Assembly: GCA_023264915.1 (NCBI GenBank)
Contig: JAHFUU010000013.1
Coordinates: 1 to 14,590, forward strand
Direction of reading: 5' to 3'
DNA: 14,590 nucleotides
Origin: Microthrixaceae bacterium
GTDB taxonomy: Bacteria > Actinomycetota > Acidimicrobiia > Acidimicrobiales > Acidimicrobilacustridaceae
The notes under the pieces were generated by a model. It had not been told where the DNA came from and did no database searches. It was given only the letters and a program-made list of their open reading frames with translations. Position numbers and translations under genes: made by a program. This document shows positions 1-6,436 of this stretch, piece by piece (the stretch's first letter is position 1; each line of letters opens with the position of its first letter).

Positions 1-1
1 G

Positions 2-967
2 CCCGTGTACCCGGTGCGTACCAGCTACACGCCGCCACAGACGAGGAACCCGATCTCGAACTTCGGCGGCAGCGCCTGCGGTGGCACCCTGCCGGGAATC
101 CTCGAGGTGTCGTGCAACTCGGCCTTCGCGGAGATGGGGCAGGCCACGATCGGACCGGGTGACATGGTCAGGGGTGCCGAGCGTTTCGGCTTCAACCAGG
201 ACGTGCCGATAGATCTGCCCGCTCCTGCCCGCTCGCAGTTCCCCACCGATGTCGACAACAACCCACCGAAGCTGGCACAGGCCTCGATAGGCCAGAACGA
301 CGTAGCGGCCACGCCCCTACAGATCGCGATGAGCTCAGCAGCGGTCGCCAACCAGGGGCGCATCATGAAGCCACACGTGATGAGAGAGGTCCGCAGGCAG
401 CCCAACAACGAAGACCCAGTCGGATCCGTGCTGAAGACCTACCCGGCCGGCAGCTGGACGACGGCGATGAGCCCGGATGCGGCAGCCACGATGCAACAGG
501 ACATGTACGGCGTCGTCGAGCGCGGGTCTGGCGTCAACGCGCGGATCGCGGGCTACGCGGTCGGTGGCAAGACCGGGACAGCCCAGATCGGCGACACGGG
601 CAAGCTCAACACCTGGTTCACCGCTTTCGCCGGTCCTCCCGGTGAGCAACCCACCGTCGCGATCGCCGTCGTGGTCCTGAACGTCGACAACGGTGGGAAC
701 GAACGGACCGGAGGCGCCATCGCCGCACCCATCGCCAAGGCCGTCATGGAGAAGATCCTTGCCCAGCAGGCAGCCGCGCCGGCCCCCCAGAAGCCGAGGA
801 GCTTCAGCGTGAGCCCCTTCGCACACAGCGACAACAGGTTGTCGATCGCTCAACTGCAAGCGCCGGGTTCCCTAGGGGGCTGCGCCCCCACGGTCGAGTC
901 TCGCGTCCCACAACAGCGCCGACGGCCCAACCTTCCACGACCTAGACAAGCCGTTCCACATCAGTAG
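2..967 (+). CDS. pbpA: Penicillin-binding protein PbpA, class B transpeptidase (3' part, 5' end outside window)
   Basis: D,D-transpeptidase that cross-links peptidoglycan stem peptides outside the cytoplasmic membrane. The frame is open to the left edge, so the N-terminal membrane anchor, the dimerisation domain and the SxxK serine motif lie outside the window. Visible here are the SxN motif (Ser-Cys-Asn, codons at 110-118) and the KTGTAQ box (Lys codon at 569-571), followed by the usual GGAIAAPIAKAVMEKIL end of the domain near 770. After that the frame continues about 60 residues as a Pro/Arg/Gln-rich tail without recognisable homology, containing a GC hairpin at 875-889. The TAG stop is 12 bp before pknB and in the same frame as it, so the two are surely cotranscribed. 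In mycobacteria the order is rodA-pbpA-pknA-pknB, which supports the assignment. The family call is secure; choosing PbpA among class B PBPs rests on context. Confidence 0.93.
   Translation, partial: PVYPVRTSYTPPQTRNPISNFGGSACGGTLPGILEVSCNSAFAEMGQATIGPGDMVRGAERFGFNQDVPIDLPAPARSQFPTDVDNNPPKLAQASIGQNDVAATPLQIAMSSAAVANQGRIMKPHVMREVRRQPNNEDPVGSVLKTYPAGSWTTAMSPDAAATMQQDMYGVVERGSGVNARIAGYAVGGKTGTAQIGDTGKLNTWFTAFAGPPGEQPTVAIAVVVLNVDNGGNERTGGAIAAPIAKAVMEKILAQQAAAPAPQKPRSFSVSPFAHSDNRLSIAQLQAPGSLGGCAPTVESRVPQQRRRPNLPRPRQAVPHQ
875..889. other. GC-only hairpin inside the pbpA 3' tail
   Basis: A perfect 6-bp stem, GGGGGC (875-880) and GCCCCC (884-889), with a TGC loop. No T-run follows, and transcription must continue into pknB, so this is not a canonical terminator. 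It may lower or tune transcription or mRNA stability between the two cistrons, or be incidental in GC-rich DNA. Confidence 0.35.
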
Positions 968-979
968 CATGGGCCAGCT

Positions 980-2872
980 ATGTCCGATCAGGGACCGACT
1001 GTCTTCAACGACCGCTACGAGCTTCACCGGAAGCTGGCGCGGGGTGGCATGTCCAACGTCTACCTGGCACGTGACTTGCTTCTCGATCGTCCCGTCGCCG
1101 TCAAGGTCCTGTTCCCCGAGTACGCGAAGGAACCCTCCTTCGTCGAGCGATTCCGGCGCGAGGCGCAGGCGGCCGCCAACCTGAACCACCCCAACATCGT
1201 TGCCATCTATGACTGGGGACAACAGGCAGGCACCTACTTCATCGTCATGGAGTACGTCGAGGGACGAAGCCTCTCTGAGATCATCCGATCCGAAGGTCCG
1301 CTCCACCCCACCCGTGCGGCCGAGATCGCCGCAGACGTGGCCGCTGCGTTGGGGTTCGCTCACCGCAACGGAGTGGTGCACCGGGACATCAAGCCGGGCA
1401 ACGTGCTGATCGGGCCCACCGGCCAGGTGAAGGTCGCCGACTTCGGGATAGCGCAGGCGATCTCAGGAGCCCAGACCTCGCTCACCCAGGCAGGCTCGGT
1501 GATGGGCACGGCCACCTACTTCTCACCCGAGCAGGCCCAGGGCAAGCAAGTCGACCCCCGAAGCGACCTGTACTCCCTTGGATGCGTCCTCTTCGAGATG
1601 CTGACCTCAAAGCCACCCTTCGCCGGCGAGTCGCCTGTGGCGATCGCGTACAAGCACGTGCAAGAGGCACCCGTGCCTCCCTCGACACTCGGCGTCTCGG
1701 TGCCAGCCCCGCTCGAAGCGATCGTCATGAAGCTGTTGCGCAAGCAGGCCTCGGACCGGTACCCCTCAGCCGAGGATCTGCGGGCCGACCTGCGCCGGTT
1801 CCTGGAGGGTCAGCCGGTCGAGGCCATGGAGGAAGCTCCCGCACACGCCGGCGCGACAGCTGCTGCAGGGTTGGCTTCTGGCGCGGCAGGCGGCGTCGCG
1901 GCAACAGCGCTCCTGGGAACGGCACGTGACGCCAACGCGCGTGCAGGTTCCACCCTCGCGACCGGAGGGGTCGCTGATCCATCCGCGGGTGGGCCTCCCG
2001 TCCAGCAGTACCCGATCGAGCCGTCTGCATACCCGCCGCCCAAGCAGCGCCGCACCGGATGGTTCATCGCCTTGATGATCCTCCTGCTCATCGGGCTTGC
2101 GGTCGGCCTGTTCTTCCTGGCCCAGAACATCTCCAAGACATCCACCAAACGCGACGTGCCTGTCTCCACTGTTGTCAACAAGCGTTTGGAGGAGGCCCGA
2201 AGTGAGCTCGAAGGCGACGGCTTCGTTGTCAATGCAGTGGCTCAGTCCAAGTCTGACGTGCCCAAGGGCATCGTCTTTGACCAGGATCCCAAGGGTGGCG
2301 CGCTCGCACCGAGGGGCTCGACGGTCACGATCTTCTACAGCGGCGGCGAGAGCCAGGTGAAGGTCCCCCAAGTGGTCGGCTTGAACGAGGCAGCCGCCAA
2401 GTCCTTGATTGAGAACCAGGGCCTCGTGGTATCAGAGGTCCAGCAACCCGATGACAACATCCAAAAGGGCAACGTCATATCCCAGAACCCGGCACCGGAC
2501 ACGATGTTGGACAAGGGCTCGACTGTCACGATCGTCGTGTCTGCGGGCAAGAACCAGGTGCCGGTTCCCGATGTGACCGGCCAATCGCTGGCCACCGCCC
2601 TGAACACCCTGAAACAGGCGGGGTTCACTGCGACGACCAAGCAGGAGAGCTCTGACGCAGTTGCCGCGAACAAGGTGATCACCACCAACCCGGCACCCGG
2701 TACCCAAGTCCCGCCCAACACGGTCATCACGGTGATCGTCTCCTCCGGCCCTCCTCAGACAACCCAGCCGCCGACCACGCCGACAACCCAGGCGCCGACC
2801 ACCACCGCGGCCAGCACGACCACGGTCAAGCCGAGCACCACCACGACCAAGGCCTCGACCACGACCACTTGA
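980..2872 (+). CDS. pknB: Serine/threonine protein kinase PknB with three PASTA domains
   Basis: Single-pass receptor kinase that couples cell-wall fragment sensing to control of growth and division. The kinase domain (residues about 10-275) has a glycine loop ARGGMSNV (20-27), ATP lysine K42, catalytic HRDIKPGN (134-141), DFG (154-156) and GTATYFSPE (176-184). An Ala/Gly/Pro-rich juxtamembrane linker (285-358) leads to one membrane helix (about 360-381). Three PASTA repeats follow outside the cell (about 391-456, 458-523, 526-590), then a 40-residue Thr/Pro tail ending in Thr runs. The M. tuberculosis protein has four PASTA repeats. The first repeat here lacks the usual VPxVxG opening. Aligning by eye with mycobacterial PknB, T169 matches the activation-loop Thr171, but the second phosphosite (Thr173) is Ala171. 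The ATG at 980 is the first start after the pbpA stop; its ribosome site is weak, so translation is probably coupled to pbpA. No pknA gene lies between pbpA and pknB. Confidence 0.96.
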   Translation: MSDQGPTVFNDRYELHRKLARGGMSNVYLARDLLLDRPVAVKVLFPEYAKEPSFVERFRREAQAAANLNHPNIVAIYDWGQQAGTYFIVMEYVEGRSLSEIIRSEGPLHPTRAAEIAADVAAALGFAHRNGVVHRDIKPGNVLIGPTGQVKVADFGIAQAISGAQTSLTQAGSVMGTATYFSPEQAQGKQVDPRSDLYSLGCVLFEMLTSKPPFAGESPVAIAYKHVQEAPVPPSTLGVSVPAPLEAIVMKLLRKQASDRYPSAEDLRADLRRFLEGQPVEAMEEAPAHAGATAAAGLASGAAGGVAATALLGTARDANARAGSTLATGGVADPSAGGPPVQQYPIEPSAYPPPKQRRTGWFIALMILLLIGLAVGLFFLAQNISKTSTKRDVPVSTVVNKRLEEARSELEGDGFVVNAVAQSKSDVPKGIVFDQDPKGGALAPRGSTVTIFYSGGESQVKVPQVVGLNEAAAKSLIENQGLVVSEVQQPDDNIQKGNVISQNPAPDTMLDKGSTVTIVVSAGKNQVPVPDVTGQSLATALNTLKQAGFTATTKQESSDAVAANKVITTNPAPGTQVPPNTVITVIVSSGPPQTTQPPTTPTTQAPTTTAASTTTVKPSTTTTKASTTTT

Positions 2873-2906
2873 GGCCCGGCCGGGGCTCCCCGAGCAGCGG
2901 CGTGGA
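2873..2906. terminator. Possible bidirectional terminator between convergent pknB and trpG
   Basis: The 34 bp between the two stop codons are rich in GC dyads: a perfect palindrome CCCGGCCGGG (2875-2884) and an overlapping CGGGG/CCCCG inverted repeat (2881-2892) with a very small loop. There is no T-tract on either strand, so if it terminates it is not a classical intrinsic terminator. Position between converging genes is the main support. Confidence 0.35.
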
Positions 2907-3494
2907 TCAGGCTGGCTGGCCTGCCCGGGCCAAGAAGTTGGCCAGAAGGTCGTGTCCCTTCATTGTCAGGACCGACTCTGGGTGGAACTGCACGCCCTCG
3001 ACCGCGTGATCGCGATGACGCAGACCCATGACTGTTCCGTCGTCGGTCTCAGCTGTGATCTCCAGCACCGTCGGAACAGAGTCCCGGTCGACGACCAGTG
3101 AGTGGTAGCGGGTGGCCTCGAGGGGGTTGGGCAACCCTTCGAACACCCCCGAGCCGTTGTGGCGAACGAGCGAGGTCTTGCCGTGCATCACCTCTGGGGC
3201 GCGGACCACCTCGGCTCCGAACACCTGGCCGATGCATTGGTGGCCCAAGCAGACTCCGAGCACCGGCCTGCGCCCGGCGAAGTGGCGGATCACGTCGTTG
3301 GACACCCCAGCGTCCTCAGGTCGGCCCGGACCTGGGCTGACCAGAATCGCATCTGGGTCGAGGTCGATGATCTCGTCGAGGGTCAGCGCATCATGGCGGT
3401 GCACGAGCGGCTCGGCCCCGAGCTCACCCAGGTACTGCACGAGGTTGTAGACGAACGAGTCGTAGTTGTCGACCACCAGGACCCGGGGTGCCAT
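2907..3494 (-). CDS. trpG: Class I glutamine amidotransferase, anthranilate/aminodeoxychorismate synthase component II
   Basis: Hydrolyses glutamine and channels ammonia to a chorismate-using partner (TrpE for tryptophan, PabB for folate); cytoplasmic. At 195 residues it has the standard length for a stand-alone subunit. The N-terminus [18 protein letters not shown], the oxyanion segment [11 protein letters not shown] (53-63), the nucleophile C82 in GVCLGHQ, and the H171/E173 pair in FHPES are all present, so the catalytic triad is complete. ATG at 3494 is preceded by AAGGTG (3503-3508) with an 8-nt gap. The gene stands beside pknB in convergent orientation, as trpG does in mycobacteria. No trpE or pabB is visible, so whether it serves tryptophan, folate or both cannot be read from the window. 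Confidence 0.95.
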   Translation of the reverse strand: MAPRVLVVDNYDSFVYNLVQYLGELGAEPLVHRHDALTLDEIIDLDPDAILVSPGPGRPEDAGVSNDVIRHFAGRRPVLGVCLGHQCIGQVFGAEVVRAPEVMHGKTSLVRHNGSGVFEGLPNPLEATRYHSLVVDRDSVPTVLEITAETDDGTVMGLRHRDHAVEGVQFHPESVLTMKGHDLLANFLARAGQPA

Positions 3495-3549
3495 AGCACG
3501 GTCACCTTAGTGAAGGTGTGGCAAGCGGGCGATGCCAGGGGGCCATGCC

Positions 3550-3610
3550 GATCCGGTGTGGCCCCCTGGATCCGTCGATCCGGTGTGGCCCCCTGGATCC
3601 GTCGATCCGG
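3550..3610. repeat. Perfect 27-bp tandem repeat, two copies plus a 7-bp partial third
   Basis: Copy 1 is 3550-3576 and copy 2 is 3577-3603, identical base for base; the first 7 bases recur at 3604-3610. Each unit begins GATCCGGTGTGG and ends CTGGATCCGTC. Each junction therefore forms a small inverted repeat, GGATC-CGTC-GATCC. A further GGATCCGTG lies at 3634-3642. The unit length is a multiple of three, but no plausible coding frame uses it. It may be a replication-slippage product or a protein-binding array. Confidence 0.9.
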
Positions 3611-3653
3611 CCTGTCGTGCCCGGCTCGTCGGTGGATCCGTGCAACAGCCTCT

Positions 3654-3684
3654 GCCCGAAGGACGCCCGAAGGACGCCGGAAGG
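3654..3684. repeat. 11-bp tandem repeat, two copies plus a degenerate third
   Basis: GCCCGAAGGAC occurs at 3654-3664 and again at 3665-3675, followed by the related GCCGGAAGG (3676-3684). It lies about 45 bp beyond the 27-bp repeat in the same gene-free stretch. Confidence 0.85.
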
Positions 3685-3984
3685 TGCGGCGTCCAACGTC
3701 GAGAATCGAAGCGATAGTTATCCCCAAGGTGTGGAGAGACGTGGGGACCGTAACCGTGACTTAACCCACCGGCCCTCGACGCGCCACGAAACCGCAAGAT
3801 CTGTCACCTCTTCGCCACATTGGGTGATCTACAGCCAGAGGGCTGCCTGTGGACATCGTTTGTGCTCCTGATGCCACAGGCCGCTGCGGCCGCGGCCCCT
3901 CGGCCCTCAGGTTGGGAGGTTCGGGCCAAGCGCTGGCCGAGGAAGCATCCAACACGCCGGGGCCTCCCTGCCATCGGACCTCCC

Positions 3985-4560
3985 TCAGCGATACTGGGTC
4001 GCTGTGATGATCCCGCCGAGGATCAGGCCAAGACCGACGAGCAGGTACCAGTTCGAAGTCGCTCCGGGCAACAGCTCGACGTAGTTCAAGAAGATGACGA
4101 TCATCCCAAGCGCGAACATCGTGAACATCAGGATCGGAACCCAGATCGGGCTGGGCATCTCGTCATAGCGAGGCGTCGGCGGGGTGTAGCGGCTTGAGGC
4201 CTCGGGTGCAGACTCCCACCGGCTGATCTTGGTCTTGGCGGGCCGGTTGCCGCCCTTGGGAGTGACACGGCCACCGCCGGCGACCTTCGCCTTCGGTGGA
4301 CGCTTCGAGCCAACGGCTTCGGCATCGACCTTGCCTGGCTTCTTGGACGCCTTGCCACCAGCAGTCCCGAGGGCAGCCTCAGCGGATTCGTCTGCTGTCG
4401 TGCGGGCAGACCTGCCGACCTTCACGGTCCTGGGGGACTTGGTCCTGGGGAGCTTGTCGGACGTGTCAGCCGTGCCGGCCTTGGCTTTTGAGGGAGGCTT
4501 CTTCGTCCTGTCGCCCACCTCGGCGGCTGCGTCAGATGACTCGTTCGGCGTGTCGGCCAC
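3985..4560 (-). CDS. crgA: Cell division protein CrgA with long basic N-terminal extension
   Basis: CrgA is a small two-helix membrane protein of the actinobacterial divisome; in mycobacteria it binds FtsZ, PBPs and other septal proteins. The last 60 residues are typical: PSPIWVPILMF opening helix 1 (about 139-160), a short outer loop, NWYLLVGLG opening helix 2 (about 170-187), and a basic end TQYR. The family is usually about 80-95 residues, but this frame gives 191. Residues 1-130 are rich in Lys, Ala, Pro, Ser and Thr, strongly basic and probably disordered, facing the cytoplasm. The start is uncertain: GTG at 4560 has no visible Shine-Dalgarno site, and an internal GTG at codon 46 is another option. 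No ATG occurs before codon 135, which would cut into the first helix's lead-in, so some extension is likely real. Confidence 0.88.
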   Translation of the reverse strand: MADTPNESSDAAAEVGDRTKKPPSKAKAGTADTSDKLPRTKSPRTVKVGRSARTTADESAEAALGTAGGKASKKPGKVDAEAVGSKRPPKAKVAGGGRVTPKGGNRPAKTKISRWESAPEASSRYTPPTPRYDEMPSPIWVPILMFTMFALGMIVIFLNYVELLPGATSNWYLLVGLGLILGGIITATQYR

Positions 4561-4641
4561 GACGGGATAGTAGTGCCGCGGATCGCTCGGGCTGAATCGG
4601 CGGCAGTCGAGATAAACTTTGTGACAGCTGGGCGATGCCGC

Positions 4642-4893
4642 TCACTCGATCGGGGTAACGAGGTCCATCTCCTGCTGGCAGTGCCGTGGCGGTTCGGGGT
4701 CCTCTTCGGGTGCAGTCGTCATCCTGACCTCGGCACCACAGATCGCGCACCGGTAGGAGATCTTCACCTTCCTCAGCTCACCCGCTGGGGGTGGCTCAGG
4801 GGGTGGCTGAGCCAGCCCGCGCAGAACGGCGATGCCGATCCGCATGATCACCAAGAAGGCGACTATGGCTATGAGGACCTTCAGCGCAGCCAC
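4642..4893 (-). CDS. Small membrane-anchored protein with zinc-ribbon-like motif, function unknown
   Basis: An 83-residue protein with one N-terminal membrane helix (about 4-25), a Pro-rich linker (PPPEPPP, 31-36) and a C-terminal cytoplasmic or peripheral module reading YRCAICGAEVRM with C49 and C52, then H71-C72 (RHCQQEM). The CxxC plus HC set could hold one zinc ion, as in small zinc-ribbon proteins; metal binding is inferred. GTG at 4893 has GGGGGT (4898-4903) 4 nt upstream. It lies 45 bp after the thiolase stop and 81 bp before crgA on the same strand, so it could be read in either transcript. I do not recognise a named family. The clear domain order and hydrophobic helix argue that it is a real gene. 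Confidence 0.72.
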   Translation of the reverse strand: MAALKVLIAIVAFLVIMRIGIAVLRGLAQPPPEPPPAGELRKVKISYRCAICGAEVRMTTAPEEDPEPPRHCQQEMDLVTPIE

Positions 4894-4938
4894 GATGACC
4901 CCCGTTCGGCCCGGGACGCGCCATGACGGCGCGACGCG

Positions 4939-6153
4939 TCAGCCGAGACGCTCGATGATGGTGGCGTTTGCCATGCCCCCACCCTCGCACATCGTCTGGA
5001 GACCGTAGCGGCCACCCGTGCGCTCGAGCTCGTTGAGCAGGGTCGCCATGAGCTTGGCACCCGAGCAACCGAGCGGGTGACCCAGAGCGATGGCGCCGCC
5101 GTTCACGTTGACCTTGCTCATGTCCGGCTTGAGCTCCTTCTCCCATGCCAGCACCACCGAAGCGAAGGCCTCGTTGATCTCGGTGAGGTCGATGTCATCC
5201 ATGCTGAGCCCGGACTTCTCGAGGATCTTCTGGGTCGCCGGGATCGGACCGCTCAGCATCATGACCGGATCGACACCTGCGATGGCGAAGGAGTGGAACC
5301 GCGCCCTGGGGGTCAGACCGAGCTCGCTGGCCTTCTCCTCACTCATGATCAGCATCGCCGAGGCACCGTCGGTGATCTGGGACGAGTTCGCGGCTGTGAC
5401 CTTGCCGTCGGGCACGAACGCGGGCTTGAGCTTGGCCAGGGTTTCCACTGTGCTGCCCTCGCGGATGCCCTCGTCCGCGGTGACCATCTGGTCGGTCTCG
5501 ATGAGCTCACCGGTCTCGCGATCGCGCGGCTTAGCCTGTACGGGCACGATCTCGTTGTCGAAGCGGCCCTCGTCGCGAGCTATCACGGCCCGTTGCTGGC
5601 TCTGCGCACCGAACGCGTCGAGGTCCTCGCGGGTGAGGCCCCACTTGTCGGCGATGATCTCAGCCGATATCCCCTGAGGCACGAGACCCTTGTGCCCCGG
5701 GTACTCCTCGGTGTCGGCATAGCGCAGGCCGACCGAGGGACCGAAGGGGGCGCCAACGCCGTCGACCATCACCGACGCGCCCATCCAAACGAGGCTCATC
5801 ACCTCGACCCCCGCAGCGACGACGACGTCGTGAGCCCCCGACATCACGGCTTGGGCCGCGAAGTGGGCCGCTTGCTGAGAAGAGCCGCACTGGCGATCGA
5901 TCGACGTGGCGGGAACGCTCTCGGGCCAACCGGCCGCGAGGACTGCGTTGCGGCCGATGTTGAGCGCCTGCGCACCCACCTGCATGACACAACCCATGAT
6001 CACGTCCTCGACCAGCCCGGGGTCGAGGTCGTTCCGCTGCTGGAGAGCCTTCAGGGTCTCCGCGGAGAGGTCGGCCGGGTGCCAGCCAGAGAGCTGGCCG
6101 TTGCGCTTGCCACCTGCGGTACGGACGGCATCGACGATCACTGCGTTGGGCAT
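4939..6153 (-). CDS. Thiolase, acetyl-CoA C-acyltransferase/acetyltransferase
   Basis: Thiolytic cleavage of 3-ketoacyl-CoA to acetyl-CoA and a shortened acyl-CoA, or the reverse condensation to acetoacetyl-CoA; cytoplasmic. The 404-residue protein has standard thiolase length, with nucleophile C89 in DRQCGSSQQ, NEAF (327-330), GGAIALGHPLGCSGA with H359, and the second cysteine C388 in MCEGGGMANATIIE. All catalytic residues are present. The frame can be opened further to 6225, but ATG at 6153 is chosen: AAGGAG (complement of 6161-6166) sits 7 nt upstream and the protein then starts at the usual MPNAVIVDAVRTAGGK. It faces an acyl-CoA synthetase across a divergent control region, which suggests lipid degradation. 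Degradative FadA and biosynthetic AtoB roles cannot be told apart from the sequence alone. Confidence 0.94.
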   Translation of the reverse strand: MPNAVIVDAVRTAGGKRNGQLSGWHPADLSAETLKALQQRNDLDPGLVEDVIMGCVMQVGAQALNIGRNAVLAAGWPESVPATSIDRQCGSSQQAAHFAAQAVMSGAHDVVVAAGVEVMSLVWMGASVMVDGVGAPFGPSVGLRYADTEEYPGHKGLVPQGISAEIIADKWGLTREDLDAFGAQSQQRAVIARDEGRFDNEIVPVQAKPRDRETGELIETDQMVTADEGIREGSTVETLAKLKPAFVPDGKVTAANSSQITDGASAMLIMSEEKASELGLTPRARFHSFAIAGVDPVMMLSGPIPATQKILEKSGLSMDDIDLTEINEAFASVVLAWEKELKPDMSKVNVNGGAIALGHPLGCSGAKLMATLLNELERTGGRYGLQTMCEGGGMANATIIERLG

Positions 6154-6160
6154 GGCTTGG

Positions 6161-6166
6161 CTCCTT
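6161..6166 (-). promoter_or_regulatory. Ribosome binding site deciding the thiolase start
   Basis: CTCCTT on the plus strand reads AAGGAG on the coding strand, 7 nt before the ATG at 6153. It supports that start over the in-frame upstream codons, which would add 24 residues without similarity to thiolases. Confidence 0.85.
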
Positions 6167-6254
6167 GTCTTGCGACCCTCTCGGGTGGCTCGTGTTTCCT
6201 CGGGCCCAGCGCGGTGCCCGGGCATGGTCCCCGTGTCGGCGGTCAGCGATGAAA

Positions 6255-6272
6255 CTAGACCGCTTGGTCAAG
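6255..6272. promoter_or_regulatory. Operator-like inverted repeat in the divergent thiolase/acyl-CoA synthetase region
   Basis: CTAGACC (6255-6261), spacer GCTT, GGTCAAG (6266-6272): 7-bp arms with one mismatch. On the minus strand the right arm reads CTTGACC, containing a TTGACC that could be a -35 element for the thiolase, though no -10 was found at the expected distance. Dyads of the GACC-N4-GGTC kind are common for TetR-family repressors of actinobacterial lipid genes. It lies about 100 bp from the thiolase start and 165 bp from the synthetase start. No regulator gene is in the window, so the binding protein is unknown. Confidence 0.45.
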
Positions 6273-6436
6273 TCTGCTCTGGAAGGCGACCCGACCGCAA
6301 CCCCGCCTGGCTCCGACCACGTCCACACGGCAGGGCCTGGCCGCACTAACTACCTTGTGTAGGTCCACCAGGGCGCTCACCGGTAGGCGAGACGCTCGTC
6401 TGCCACAGCCAGCCGACAGCCAAGCAAGGGGGTCAG

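Larger units (their letters stand above)
3495..3984. other. 490-bp intergenic region, repeat-bearing, no convincing gene
   Basis: Open frames exist on both strands, but none has a family-like protein, a good ribosome site or continuity free of the repeats. The half nearest trpG holds tandem repeats (listed separately). The middle (about 3700-3860) is less GC-rich and contains words close to DnaA boxes. The trpG promoter must lie here, reading leftward, but no clear -35/-10 pair was found. In M. tuberculosis the matching interval between trpG and crgA carries another gene (Rv0012); nothing equivalent is seen here. Confidence 0.7.

Noticed and set aside
965..982. A possible single pbpA-pknB fusion by read-through of the in-frame TAG
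   Set aside because: The PBP domain is outside the membrane and the kinase domain inside, with no helix between them, so a fusion would have impossible topology.
3550..3684. Short repeats that could suggest a CRISPR array
   Set aside because: The copies are directly abutting with no spacers, and no cas genes are present. This is a tandem repeat.
3102..3764. A 220-codon plus-strand frame running from inside trpG through the repeats
   Set aside because: Its first half is antisense to trpG and its second half translates the 27-bp repeat; no ribosome site or family resemblance.
3495..3984. A tRNA or other structured RNA gene in the gap
   Set aside because: No TPsiC-like GGTTCGANTCC sequence or cloverleaf arms could be found on either strand.
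4595..4641. A promoter for crgA around the AT-richer ATAAACTTTGTGACAG segment
   Set aside because: The minus strand offers TTATCT and TGTCAC words, but the spacing does not fit a -35/-10 pair, so I did not annotate it.
5077..6252. A 391-codon open frame on the plus strand opposite the thiolase
   Set aside because: It lies entirely antisense to a thiolase with all catalytic motifs. Such long mirrored frames are normal in high-GC coding DNA, and its protein resembles no family.
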